Shown here: positions 17,200-25,856 of the stretch, in pieces | How the letters are laid out: each line of letters opens with the position of its first letter | Numbering within the stretch: the first letter of the stretch is position 1 | Assembly (NCBI GenBank): GCA_001770015.1 | Contig: MEQB01000009.1 | Coordinates: 1 to 64,000, forward strand | Origin: Bdellovibrionales bacterium RIFOXYC1_FULL_37_79 | Lineage (GTDB): Bacteria; Bdellovibrionota; Bacteriovoracia; Bacteriovoracales; Bacteriovoracaceae | DNA length: 64,000 nt | Direction of reading: 5' to 3' | Program-made: the position numbers and the translations under genes | The notes under the pieces: generated by a model | Databases searched by the model: none | Told to the model about the DNA's origin: nothing | Seen by the model: the letters and a program-made list of their open reading frames with translations, nothing else

Positions 17200-18243
17200 T
17201 TACTCCTCTAACAGGATCAGCATGGCGTCCCCGTAAGAATAAAACCGGTACTCATTTTTGATGGCCTCAGTATATAAATCCATTACCGTCTTTCGTCCAA
17301 TAAGACTGGAAACTAACATGATTAGTGACGATTCCGGAAGATGAAAATTGGTAATGAGTCCTTTTACCCGACGAATTTTTTTTCCGGGATACAAAAAAAT
17401 ATCCGTTTGATACATGGTATCTGCTAGCATTTCGTCCAAGCTTAACGATTCCAGTACTCTAAGGGAGGTCGTTCCAACCGCAATGATATTCTGGTGGGAT
17501 TTAATTTTTTCCAAGCTACCCGCCCCAATAAAGTAATTTTCAAAATGCATTTTATGCTCGTTAATCATGGGCGTGTTAACCGGCAAAAAAGTTCCAAGGC
17601 CTACATGCAAAGTGACAAAAGCATGATCTATTTTAAAAGTTTTGAGATCATTAAAAACCGCAGGAGTAAAATGCAGGCCAGCGGTAGGTGCGGCTACTGA
17701 GCCTTTGTTTTTAGCGTAAATAGTTTGATAGTTTGATACATCACTGGCACAGCTTTCCCCTTTTCTGATATAAGGAGGAATGGGGGTTTTTCCCCACTCT
17801 TCAAGCACCGCTTCGACATTTTGACAATTGAACACAATTTTAAAAGTATGGTCGTCATTAATTTGTTTGATGGTCACTTTTAGATCAGGTGAAATATGAT
17901 ACTCATCCCCGATTTTCTTTTTATGGGATGATTTAATCAAAGCATTATACACCCCCGTATCAGACTTAAAATCAAGCAAGAATATCTCCGCCTTGCCTCC
18001 GCTATTTTTTTGAGCAATCAGCCGACAGGGAAAAACTTTCGATTCATTTAAAACCAGTAAATTTTGATCATTTAAAAACTGGGCAAGGTTTTTAAAGGTG
18101 CTATGAATCACCTGATTGGATTTTTTTTTATAAACCATTAACTTGGAATCATGGCGAGGTTCCACCTGATGGTTAGCAATCAAATGTTTTGGTAATTCAT
18201 AGAAGTAAGATTCCAGCTTTAAATCTTCATTTATTTGTGTCAT
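17200..18243 (-). CDS. queA: S-adenosylmethionine:tRNA ribosyltransferase-isomerase
   Basis: A 347-residue QueA, which transfers and rearranges the ribosyl group of SAM onto preQ1 in tRNA to make epoxyqueuosine, directly after the Tgt step. Family motifs include the N-terminal YFYELPKHLIAN, PPYIRKG, TYAKNKGSVAAPTAGLHFT-type segment (here starting YAKNKG), and VTLHVGLGTFLPV near residue 215. It heads the queA-tgt-yajC-secD-secF operon. No Shine-Dalgarno sequence precedes the ATG, and a consensus TATAAT ends five bases before it, so the operon transcript may be leaderless or nearly so. Confidence 0.95.
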   Translation of the reverse strand: MTQINEDLKLESYFYELPKHLIANHQVEPRHDSKLMVYKKKSNQVIHSTFKNLAQFLNDQNLLVLNESKVFPCRLIAQKNSGGKAEIFLLDFKSDTGVYNALIKSSHKKKIGDEYHISPDLKVTIKQINDDHTFKIVFNCQNVEAVLEEWGKTPIPPYIRKGESCASDVSNYQTIYAKNKGSVAAPTAGLHFTPAVFNDLKTFKIDHAFVTLHVGLGTFLPVNTPMINEHKMHFENYFIGAGSLEKIKSHQNIIAVGTTSLRVLESLSLDEMLADTMYQTDIFLYPGKKIRRVKGLITNFHLPESSLIMLVSSLIGRKTVMDLYTEAIKNEYRFYSYGDAMLILLEE

Positions 18244-18248
18244 GATTA

Positions 18249-18254
18249 ATTATA
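18249..18254 (-). promoter_or_regulatory. -10 element of queA operon
   Basis: On the minus strand the hexamer is the consensus TATAAT, ending five bases before the queA ATG. No matching -35 of good quality is seen at 16-18 bases. The whole divergent intergenic region to the 18294 gene is only 50 bases. Confidence 0.5.
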
Positions 18255-18293
18255 CTGATTATTTTTTTAAACTTTTAACAAATTTAAATTATT

Positions 18294-18680
18294 ATGCCTA
18301 CACTATTTTTGATTTTTCTCCCCTTTCTTTTTCTTGCCACTAATAATCTGCAAGCGGATTTTTCCCATCACCAGCAACTCAGGCAAGAACTTGAGCACAT
18401 AATGGAACTACCGGCCCAGCTGATAGACGCTCAAAACGTGGAGGAAAAAATTTCACAAGATGATGATCAAGAAGTGCCGGATGAAAAGTCCAGTGACGAA
18501 GTCTCCACCCAGGCTTCATCCATCGATAAAAGAAGATTACGCAAAAATGAGTCAAACCGTCAAAATCAATATATCCAAAACCAGCAGGATGATTTGGAGG
18601 AAGACCCGTTTGCCGCCAGTCCTTTGGAAACTTCCACCAACCAAAGCGACGATAAAAGAAGAAAAAGAAAATCCCGATAG
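18294..18680 (+). CDS. Small exported disordered protein
   Basis: A 128-residue protein with a signal peptide (residues 1-21, LFLIFLPFLFLATNNLQA) and a low-complexity mature part rich in Gln, Asp, Ser and Glu, ending in a basic tail (DDKRRKRKSR). No domain is recognised. It is divergent from queA and runs tail to tail with the giant lipoprotein gene, with one base between stops. No ribosome site is visible before the ATG. Base composition matches its surroundings. It could be a periplasmic adaptor, but nothing in the sequence proves it. Confidence 0.6.
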   Translation: MPTLFLIFLPFLFLATNNLQADFSHHQQLRQELEHIMELPAQLIDAQNVEEKISQDDDQEVPDEKSSDEVSTQASSIDKRRLRKNESNRQNQYIQNQQDDLEEDPFAASPLETSTNQSDDKRRKRKSR

Positions 18681-18681
18681 G

Positions 18682-21600
18682 TTATTCCTCGTAGTTACTG
18701 GCACCAACCGGATACACACATCTAAAACCCAAATCCGGTCTGCGATTGATACTTAAATTACTATTTAGCGGTACGGTTTCCAGATACCATTGTCCTGCAC
18801 CTGATCCTGATAAGTAACTCCCTCCGTTTGCAAAGCCTCCGTAGGCACCAGTATTGCCAGCGCTATTAAGTGCGGAAGTATTAAAGACAAATGCATCTTC
18901 ATGCAATTTGGCCGTTGAAATTCCCGCCACCGGCCCAATTTGTAAAACATAATTTTTCATAGGATCGTTTGGATACTGGGTAATAAATCGTTCATGCACC
19001 GGCAATCCCACTGGCAATAAAAATCTGGTGGCACTATGCATTTCCTCCTCCACCGGCCACGTGGTCAATTCTCCGTTACATTCTGTATCAATCCCCAATA
19101 AATCATTACACGGGCCTTTAAAAGTAGGCACTCCGGCCACGGTCTCGTCATTTAGCCAGAAAGTATCATAATCGCTGGTACCACCTACGATTAACTTGTC
19201 AGAAACTGCCACTCCATCCACACTATATGAAGTTGAACGGCACCCCAATGCGGAACAGAATAAACGCTCCAAACTCCATTCTGATAAATTCCCCACTCCA
19301 TCTTGCACCCCAAACCTTGAGGAACAACTTTTGGTTAAATCTGAGCCGGTAATGACCGAACGAACATTGACTCCATTTTGATCTTGAAATGATTCGGTCG
19401 CTGGCAAGGTATAAAATACGGGGCTGGCGGGAATCCGGTCATCGTTATAATTTTCACTCACACCGTGCGCACTTGACGAGTTACACTTAGATGATGCATT
19501 CATGGAAAAACCACTTTCCATGGTTGTCAAATCGGTATCCGAGTCAGCATCTCCCCACCATGAATAGATTATTTGTTGAGATCGCGAAGGAGTTATACCC
19601 ACAAATGATGTTGCCAGGGAAGAGGCCCCCAGCACTCCGCTTATCGTCTGTCTTTTACAATAGCGATAAGACTCATCCTGGGATATTTGGGAAATAGGTG
19701 GAAGCTCGGCATACGAATGACCACCGTTTGGAATATAAGCGATCACACTTGGATTGGTGTGATTATAAATGGCATCCCAGGTTTGATTGCCGTTTGTATT
19801 AACATAGCAGACCCCATTGCGGCGATTATAAAAAATTTTCCCTGCACCTGCAGTTACTTCGTTGTTGGGATTAATTAGTCCAATACAGGCCTTATCATTA
19901 AAAGGGTCATCATCAAATCGACAATCTATCGGTCTTGAATAATTACATCCGGCTTCATAGCGATCCACTACAAAATCATTTTGTACATCAAAGTAAGTGG
20001 CACTTCCTACCTGCACATCACTCGGTCCCATATAGCTACAACGATAATTATTTTCCAGATCGCTGGTTTGTCCCATGGCCTTACAAATCGTCTTATTGGC
20101 CATCCATCGATGAATAAAAGCACGGTTGGGGGGGGGCACTAAAACCCGTACGGTTTTAGTCAGGCCGGTGATATCGGTGGGAATGCCACCTATAATTGGC
20201 CTTAATTCATAAAAATAAACCGTTTGTGGAACGGGTGGCACCCAGGAATTTTGAGCGTTATCGACAAAACTGGTTGCCAAGGAGCTGATGACGGTTTTAT
20301 TGATCGGGACATCATAATTAAAAAGCTCATTAGAGGTTCTTCGATAAACATTATATCCCGAAATGGACCCATTGCCATAAACCACCAAAGGCTCCCAACT
20401 CAGTTCCACCGACCCGGTTGTATCGTATGCTTGCCACTGCTGTTCATTGACATCACCAGTACTTCGATAACATCGATCGTTGGTCTTATCATAAAAGAAG
20501 GTATTCCTTCTGGTGGGGGTGATCATCAAACTCACCGGCGAAGTATCCCCCATACAGCTACGCACTTCACTTCCCAAAGTTTCACATTCAGGAGAAGCCT
20601 CTACTGAAGAAATATTACAAAGAAGATAGTGATTATCGGTTGGTTGACTGGGGTTTTGATATCTTTCCGAGGTGAATTTATGCCAAGTATAGTTGGGGGA
20701 TGTTCCACTGCTGTAATAACACTTATTATTAGTCTTATCGTAATAGATGGCATATAACCCACCGGCCACCACGGCCAAGGTGGTAGGATCCCCAAGTCCC
20801 AGACATGCTCCCCCGCCATTGCAGGCCGTCCGACTATAATCACACACCGTATTCGTATCCCTGATTTCACCTTGATTATTAACCATCGGGCCTAGGACTT
20901 TTATATTTTTCCACCCTTTATGAGCAGCACTCACCGGATTGATGGTGACATTAAAGGATATTTTTCCGGTTACTCGAGGTTCCACCCCATTATCAGACAA
21001 ATCAAAGCTAATCACCGTGAGTCCATAATTACTTTTATTCGGAACAATTTTTATAATAAAATCCTGGGATGCACTGTTAGTCACATCATCGCCTAGGTTG
21101 ATAATGGCATCAAGCCCGGTTCCTCTAAGGTTGGCCTCACTACCATAATAAAAAAGAATATTTTCGGGCTTGACCAAATTAAGATCACTGGACTTGATAT
21201 TTGATATAAGGATGTTTTGACTATCCGATTCAGCGGTTCCTCCGCCTTCATCCACTCGGAGGTTATGCATTCGAATTTCATCACCTTCATTAATGGTTTG
21301 ATTAGAAATATAAGATCCAGGTATCACTTCCCAACCTTGAGAGGAGGTACTTTGATAACAAAGACCTTTGACATAATCAAAATAGTAAATCCCGGCCTTT
21401 GATGGAGTGATTTTTCCAATAGGTGACTGCACTCCCAAGCAATTGGCCTGCCCACACTCATTGGCCTCCTCGTAAAGGGTGTATTCGCACACCACTGGCT
21501 CATCATTGACTTCCGTTATATTAATAGACACGGAATATTCCGGTGAATACTTATTCCCATCATAGGCCTTGTATTTAAACAACTTAACCACCCCCACGAA

Positions 21601-23058
21601 ATTTCCATCACTGGGAGTATATTTAAAATAAGGACTGCCCCCTGTAAAAGACACTTCATTGAGCGTCCCCTGGATGCCAGATTCCAGCGTATAAGAGTAT
21701 GTAAGACTTCCCCCTTCGCCTCCATCAACTTCGGCATCCCTCATCGCCGGTAACGTCACATTATATTGAGTGGCGGTATAAGTGGAGCTTTCCGAAGCTG
21801 AATAAGTCAAAGACACCGTACTTGAAGCATATACCCAATTAAGGGGGAGATTAAAAACATCGACGGAAGGAGCATCGTTTTGTGCCACAATCGAAATGAT
21901 TCCACTCACACTTGAAGAACAAAGCCCGTTAGTGTCGCACGCTCTAAAAACAATATTATCAATGGTACTTCTGCCATATTTACTTTGCACGTTGGCATCA
22001 TTTACATTCCCATCGAGAATTTTATAGGTCAAGGCCTTATTGTTAAAACTGACGGTTCCAAAGGACGGACCTGTCAATAATTGGAAAATCAAATCCGTCG
22101 AATCAGGGTCCGTAATACTGGTTATATTGTAAGTAAAACTAGTAGATGATGAATTGGTGGCATCCTCATATCCCCATATCACTTCCGAAGCACTGGTAGT
22201 TTTGGGTGGATCATTAATAGGAGTAATAGTGATATTGACCGGCAAAGGATCCGAGCAAAGCAATCCATCACAGGCGGTGTAGGAAAATGTATCCCCCACA
22301 TCCACGTCACTGTCATTGGGGGTATAAGTGCAACTTAGATCCGTCAGCAAGGAGCCACTTTGTCCCATGCAATTGGTAACATACCCCTTGGCCGGACTGG
22401 AGTATAATTGATAATAAATACTAGAAACGTTACTATCCACATCCGTGGCCTGAGGAAGCGCAAAATTTAAACTGGTCACCGGATTGCTTCCATATGCTTC
22501 CAATAGCGGTGTCGGCACGGTATAAGATGGCAAATAAACCGCCTCAAAAAATGGGGCATCATTCACCGGGGTCACGATAACGCTTACACTTTGCTCTGCC
22601 GAAGTCTTACCTTTGGAATCGGTAATCCTATAGCGCAACCCGGCCACTCCATTTTTATCCAATTCAGGTTTTAAAAGTATAAAACAATTATATCCAGCAC
22701 ATTTGCAAGTGACCCCTGTAATAAGGGCGAGCGAAATAATATTAAACGGATCATCCTCGATAATGCTACAAGAAGACGCAAAGTCGCCATCAGCATCCGT
22801 ATAGGTAAGAAATTGAGTCGCTTGAGGAGAATCCTCGCTAATCGTTATTTCTCTAAGGGTACCCACGGGTGCCTTATTAGTATCAGTCGCAGAATCACTG
22901 CTTCCATCACTTGCATCCTTGACACAAACTCTACTGAGTGGATCAAAACTTGAGCCTGCCTCACACTTGGCCTTCTTATTACCCTCTTCCGGGGTACAGG
23001 CCATAAGCACCAGCGCCAGCAACCACCAAAATAGATAAATGTTATTTTTATTTTTCAA
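18682..23058 (-). CDS. Giant surface lipoprotein: cadherin-like repeats, Cys modules, FN3 and FGE-like domain
   Basis: A 1458-residue lipoprotein (lipobox LMAC, Cys21). Residues 60-520 contain about four cadherin-like or Ig-like repeats, each closing with a motif such as VNDAP, INDPP, QNDAP or VNDEP. A cysteine module of about 55-60 residues occurs four times (524-576, 739-792, 814-875, 1038-1094). Residues about 884-975 resemble fibronectin type III. The C-terminal part (about 1028-1458) has formylglycine-generating-enzyme/sulfatase-modifying landmarks: DFVVDRYEA, DGVGNLSEW and a final GFRCVYPVG. The fourth Cys module sits inside this domain. The catalytic cysteines were not verified, so a binding role is as likely as an enzymatic one. 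A C9 tract occurs just before the FGE-like part. Confidence 0.85.
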   Translation of the reverse strand: MKNKNNIYLFWWLLALVLMACTPEEGNKKAKCEAGSSFDPLSRVCVKDASDGSSDSATDTNKAPVGTLREITISEDSPQATQFLTYTDADGDFASSCSIIEDDPFNIISLALITGVTCKCAGYNCFILLKPELDKNGVAGLRYRITDSKGKTSAEQSVSVIVTPVNDAPFFEAVYLPSYTVPTPLLEAYGSNPVTSLNFALPQATDVDSNVSSIYYQLYSSPAKGYVTNCMGQSGSLLTDLSCTYTPNDSDVDVGDTFSYTACDGLLCSDPLPVNITITPINDPPKTTSASEVIWGYEDATNSSSTSFTYNITSITDPDSTDLIFQLLTGPSFGTVSFNNKALTYKILDGNVNDANVQSKYGRSTIDNIVFRACDTNGLCSSSVSGIISIVAQNDAPSVDVFNLPLNWVYASSTVSLTYSASESSTYTATQYNVTLPAMRDAEVDGGEGGSLTYSYTLESGIQGTLNEVSFTGGSPYFKYTPSDGNFVGVVKLFKYKAYDGNKYSPEYSVSINITEVNDEPVVCEYTLYEEANECGQANCLGVQSPIGKITPSKAGIYYFDYVKGLCYQSTSSQGWEVIPGSYISNQTINEGDEIRMHNLRVDEGGGTAESDSQNILISNIKSSDLNLVKPENILFYYGSEANLRGTGLDAIINLGDDVTNSASQDFIIKIVPNKSNYGLTVISFDLSDNGVEPRVTGKISFNVTINPVSAAHKGWKNIKVLGPMVNNQGEIRDTNTVCDYSRTACNGGGACLGLGDPTTLAVVAGGLYAIYYDKTNNKCYYSSGTSPNYTWHKFTSERYQNPSQPTDNHYLLCNISSVEASPECETLGSEVRSCMGDTSPVSLMITPTRRNTFFYDKTNDRCYRSTGDVNEQQWQAYDTTGSVELSWEPLVVYGNGSISGYNVYRRTSNELFNYDVPINKTVISSLATSFVDNAQNSWVPPVPQTVYFYELRPIIGGIPTDITGLTKTVRVLVPPPNRAFIHRWMANKTICKAMGQTSDLENNYRCSYMGPSDVQVGSATYFDVQNDFVVDRYEAGCNYSRPIDCRFDDDPFNDKACIGLINPNNEVTAGAGKIFYNRRNGVCYVNTNGNQTWDAIYNHTNPSVIAYIPNGGHSYAELPPISQISQDESYRYCKRQTISGVLGASSLATSFVGITPSRSQQIIYSWWGDADSDTDLTTMESGFSMNASSKCNSSSAHGVSENYNDDRIPASPVFYTLPATESFQDQNGVNVRSVITGSDLTKSCSSRFGVQDGVGNLSEWSLERLFCSALGCRSTSYSVDGVAVSDKLIVGGTSDYDTFWLNDETVAGVPTFKGPCNDLLGIDTECNGELTTWPVEEEMHSATRFLLPVGLPVHERFITQYPNDPMKNYVLQIGPVAGISTAKLHEDAFVFNTSALNSAGNTGAYGGFANGGSYLSGSGAGQWYLETVPLNSNLSINRRPDLGFRCVYPVGASNYEE
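20128..20136. repeat. C9/G9 homopolymer in lipoprotein coding region
   Basis: Nine consecutive G on the plus strand encode the Pro-Pro-Pro at residues 975-977 of the giant lipoprotein. A slip of one base would frameshift the gene just ahead of the FGE-like domain. Confidence 0.85.
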
Positions 23059-23235
23059 AAAATTAACCTCACTCCCTGCTTAGCTTATCGATATTCTCCT
23101 ATCTATCTTTAGCTTAATTGCCGGGTTTTCTATTAATATTAACCGAGTATTTTGGTTATCGACCGACCGAATAGATATAAGTTTTACACATACGTCTTTT
23201 TAAACAGTTAATTACTTTAATTTCAAAATCGGCTC

Positions 23236-23256
23236 CATCAATATTAATTATTGATG
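23236..23256. promoter_or_regulatory. 8-bp palindrome upstream of giant lipoprotein gene
   Basis: CATCAATA (23236-23243) and TATTGATG (23249-23256) form an inverted repeat with a 5-base centre, and a further TTGATG follows. It lies in the 232-base gap between asnS and the lipoprotein gene, about 180 bases upstream of the latter's start. It could be an operator or a weak post-asnS hairpin; nothing else is recognised in this gap. Confidence 0.3.
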
Positions 23257-23290
23257 TAATTGATGTGACCAGTTCTTTAGTAGAAACAGA

Positions 23291-24688
23291 TTAAAATTCC
23301 GCATTCCCCGGAGTTCTGGGAAAGGCGATAACGTCTCTGATATTTTGCATGCCAGTGATATACATAATGGCCCTCTCAAATCCAAGGCCAAAACCTGAGT
23401 GAGGAACAGTTCCATATTTTCTAAGATCCAGGTACCACCAATAATCTTCTTTTTTGAGACCTAGCTCATTTATCCTTTGCAGAAGTAACCCGTAATCATC
23501 TTCTCTTTGTGATCCACCAATAATTTCTCCCACTCCTGGCACTAAAATATCCATGGCCCGCACCGTTTTTCCATCGGAGTTTTGTTTCATATAAAATGAT
23601 TTTATCGCCTTTGGATAATCAGTAACGATCACCGGCCCATCAAAAGTTTTTTCTGATAAAAATCTTTCGTGTTCGGTCTGGAGATCACTGCCCCACTCCA
23701 CCGGAAAATCAAAATGATGTCCATCAACTTTGGCCTTTTGTAAAATATCGATTGCCTGGGTGTATGTAATTTTATTCACCGGTGAATTGGAAACCTTGGT
23801 CAGGGAAGCAATCAGATCTTCCTTGTATCTTGATTGTAAAAAAGTCAAATCTTCCAGATTATTATTTAAAGCATGATTAATTAAATGTTTAATGTAATCA
23901 ATCGCCAGGTTGGCCACATCCTCCAAATCAAAAAAAGCGACTTCTGGTTCAATCATCCAAAATTCAGAAGCGTGTCTTGGCGTATTAGAATTTTCAGCTC
24001 TAAAGGTAGGCCCGAAGGTATAGACTCTGCCCATTCCACAAGCATAAGTCTCTGCATTTAATTGTCCCGAAACTGTAAGTCCCGTATCCTTACCATAATA
24101 ATCTTTCTTATAATCCACTTTGCCTTCTTCATTTCTGGGTAAATGATCAAGATCCAAAGTGGTCACCTTGAACATTTCACCGGCACCTTCACAGTCACTA
24201 CCTGTAATGATCGGGGTATGTAGATAAAGAAAATCTCGGGCGTTAAAAAAGCTGTGAGTAGCGAAGGCCAAAGAACTTCTCACCCTCATCACCGCAGCCA
24301 TCGTGTTAGTTCGACTGCGAAGATGTGCATTTTCTCTTAAAAATTCTAACGAAGTGGCTTTCTTTTGGAGGGGAAAAGTTTCATCCGCCGGACCTAGAAG
24401 TTCCAAGACGCTGGCCTGCAATTCTAAACTTTGTCCTTGTCCCTGAGATGCTACAACTTTTCCAGTGATGGACAAAGACGACCCGGTTAAGGCATTAGTG
24501 GCATTGTCATACCCGGGAATTTGAGCATCTGCTACGATTTGCAATCCTGATTGGTTGGAACCATCATTAAGCACTATAAAAGAAAAACTTTTTTTCTTGC
24601 GAGTTGATTTGACCCATCCCTTGATGGTCACTTCTTTGCCAATCATTTGATCCTTAATTATGTTTTTTATCAATACCAATTCACTCAT
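23291..24688 (-). CDS. asnS: Asparaginyl-tRNA synthetase
   Basis: A 465-residue class II synthetase that charges tRNA-Asn. An N-terminal OB-fold (VTIKGWVKSTRKKKSFSFI) binds the anticodon. The catalytic part has the AsnRS motif 2 region FGPTFRAENSNTPRHASEFW and motif 3 GLGFERAIMYITGMQNIRDV, ending FPRTPGNAEF, typical of bacterial AsnRS. AGGAG lies seven bases before the ATG, within the end of the adenosine kinase gene, one base away, so both are probably co-transcribed. A direct enzyme for Asn-tRNA means the amidotransferase route is not essential for asparagine here. Confidence 0.97.
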   Translation of the reverse strand: MSELVLIKNIIKDQMIGKEVTIKGWVKSTRKKKSFSFIVLNDGSNQSGLQIVADAQIPGYDNATNALTGSSLSITGKVVASQGQGQSLELQASVLELLGPADETFPLQKKATSLEFLRENAHLRSRTNTMAAVMRVRSSLAFATHSFFNARDFLYLHTPIITGSDCEGAGEMFKVTTLDLDHLPRNEEGKVDYKKDYYGKDTGLTVSGQLNAETYACGMGRVYTFGPTFRAENSNTPRHASEFWMIEPEVAFFDLEDVANLAIDYIKHLINHALNNNLEDLTFLQSRYKEDLIASLTKVSNSPVNKITYTQAIDILQKAKVDGHHFDFPVEWGSDLQTEHERFLSEKTFDGPVIVTDYPKAIKSFYMKQNSDGKTVRAMDILVPGVGEIIGGSQREDDYGLLLQRINELGLKKEDYWWYLDLRKYGTVPHSGFGLGFERAIMYITGMQNIRDVIAFPRTPGNAEF

Positions 24689-24689
24689 T

Positions 24690-25685
24690 TTACTCTCCTA
24701 AAATTTCCTTTCTAATTTTTATCGCTTCTTCTTTTGCCAGTCTGGCACCCAGTTTAGTCACCACATGCGCCGATGCCCGGCAGGCCAATCTAGAAGCCGT
24801 CAACAAATCTTTTCCTTGTGATAACCCATAAAGAAACGCTCCCGCAAATAAATCTCCGGCACCGTTGGTATCTATCGCATTTACTTTGCAACCAGGAATA
24901 ATGTTTTTTTGTTGGCCATCAAAAATCATGACTCCTTTAGGACCTAGGGTGATCGCAAATTGCTTAGCATATTTTTTCAAAACCATGATTGAATCATGCA
25001 CGGTGGTCGCCCCTGTAAAACTAAGCGCCTCATCTTCATTACAAAAGAGAAAATCAACTCCCAAACCAATAAGGTCTTTAAATTCTTTTAAAAAATATTT
25101 AACAATGCCAGGATCTGATAAGGTGATGGCCGTTTTAACCTGGTGTTGCTCTGCTACTTCTTTGGCCTTTTTGGCAGCCTTTCTGCCACTTTCGCTGGTT
25201 ACCAAATATCCCTCGATGTAGAGGTATTGCGATTTTTTTAACTGCTCCAATCTTAATTCTTCAGTAGAAAAAGTTTCCGTTATTCCCAAATAAGTATTCA
25301 TGGTTCGATCAGCATCCGGGGTTACAAAGACTATGCACTTACCTGTCTTACCGACCGGCCGCCCGTCTTCCAAATTAGTCATTAACCCATTTTTTTTTAT
25401 ATCCCCCAGATAGATATCCCCATACTCGTCATTGGCCACTTTGCATGAATAATAAGCAGAGCCGCCCATTTGGGAAATCGCTATCATGGTATTGGCAGCA
25501 CTTCCGCCACAACTTTGCTTTGGTTTTAAATTTTTTGTTATTTGGAGTAATTCATTATGACGATGTTCATCCACCAAGGTCATTAATCCTTTTTGGATCT
25601 TATTTTTTTCTAAAAATTCACAATCCACTTCATAGATCATATCAAGTAGGGCATTCCCCACCCCGTAAACATGAAAACCGTGCAT
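24690..25685 (-). CDS. Adenosine kinase (PfkB family)
   Basis: A 331-residue PfkB/ribokinase-family kinase. Signatures include VYGVGNALLDMIYEV at the N-terminus, the glycine-rich CGGSAANTM (about 60), and the C-terminal NGAGDLFAGAFLYGL, where the Asp is the catalytic base and GAGD forms the anion hole. The overall pattern fits the bacterial adenosine-kinase-like subgroup, converting adenosine to AMP; other sugar or nucleoside substrates cannot be excluded. GGGAAG precedes the ATG. It is the first gene of a pair with asnS. Confidence 0.85.
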   Translation of the reverse strand: MHGFHVYGVGNALLDMIYEVDCEFLEKNKIQKGLMTLVDEHRHNELLQITKNLKPKQSCGGSAANTMIAISQMGGSAYYSCKVANDEYGDIYLGDIKKNGLMTNLEDGRPVGKTGKCIVFVTPDADRTMNTYLGITETFSTEELRLEQLKKSQYLYIEGYLVTSESGRKAAKKAKEVAEQHQVKTAITLSDPGIVKYFLKEFKDLIGLGVDFLFCNEDEALSFTGATTVHDSIMVLKKYAKQFAITLGPKGVMIFDGQQKNIIPGCKVNAIDTNGAGDLFAGAFLYGLSQGKDLLTASRLACRASAHVVTKLGARLAKEEAIKIRKEILGE

Positions 25686-25820
25686 ACCACTTCCCTTTTA
25701 AAAGTAAATGAATTTCAACGTTTAGATAATAAGCATGACTTCCTAAATTGTCATTTTCTAATAACCAAAATTTAAAAATCCCATCGGAATATGCGTATTT
25801 ATATTATTTTTTGCAAATTC

Positions 25821-25849
25821 TTGTTACTTACATTTTGTAAGAATATAAT
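25821..25849 (+). promoter_or_regulatory. Promoter placing the start point at the ATG
   Basis: TTGTTA (25821-25826), a 17-base spacer and TATAAT (25844-25849) form a near-consensus sigma-70 promoter. The -10 ends seven bases before the ATG at 25857 and no Shine-Dalgarno site is present, as expected of a leaderless message. Confidence 0.65.
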
Positions 25850-25856
25850 TCTCATC

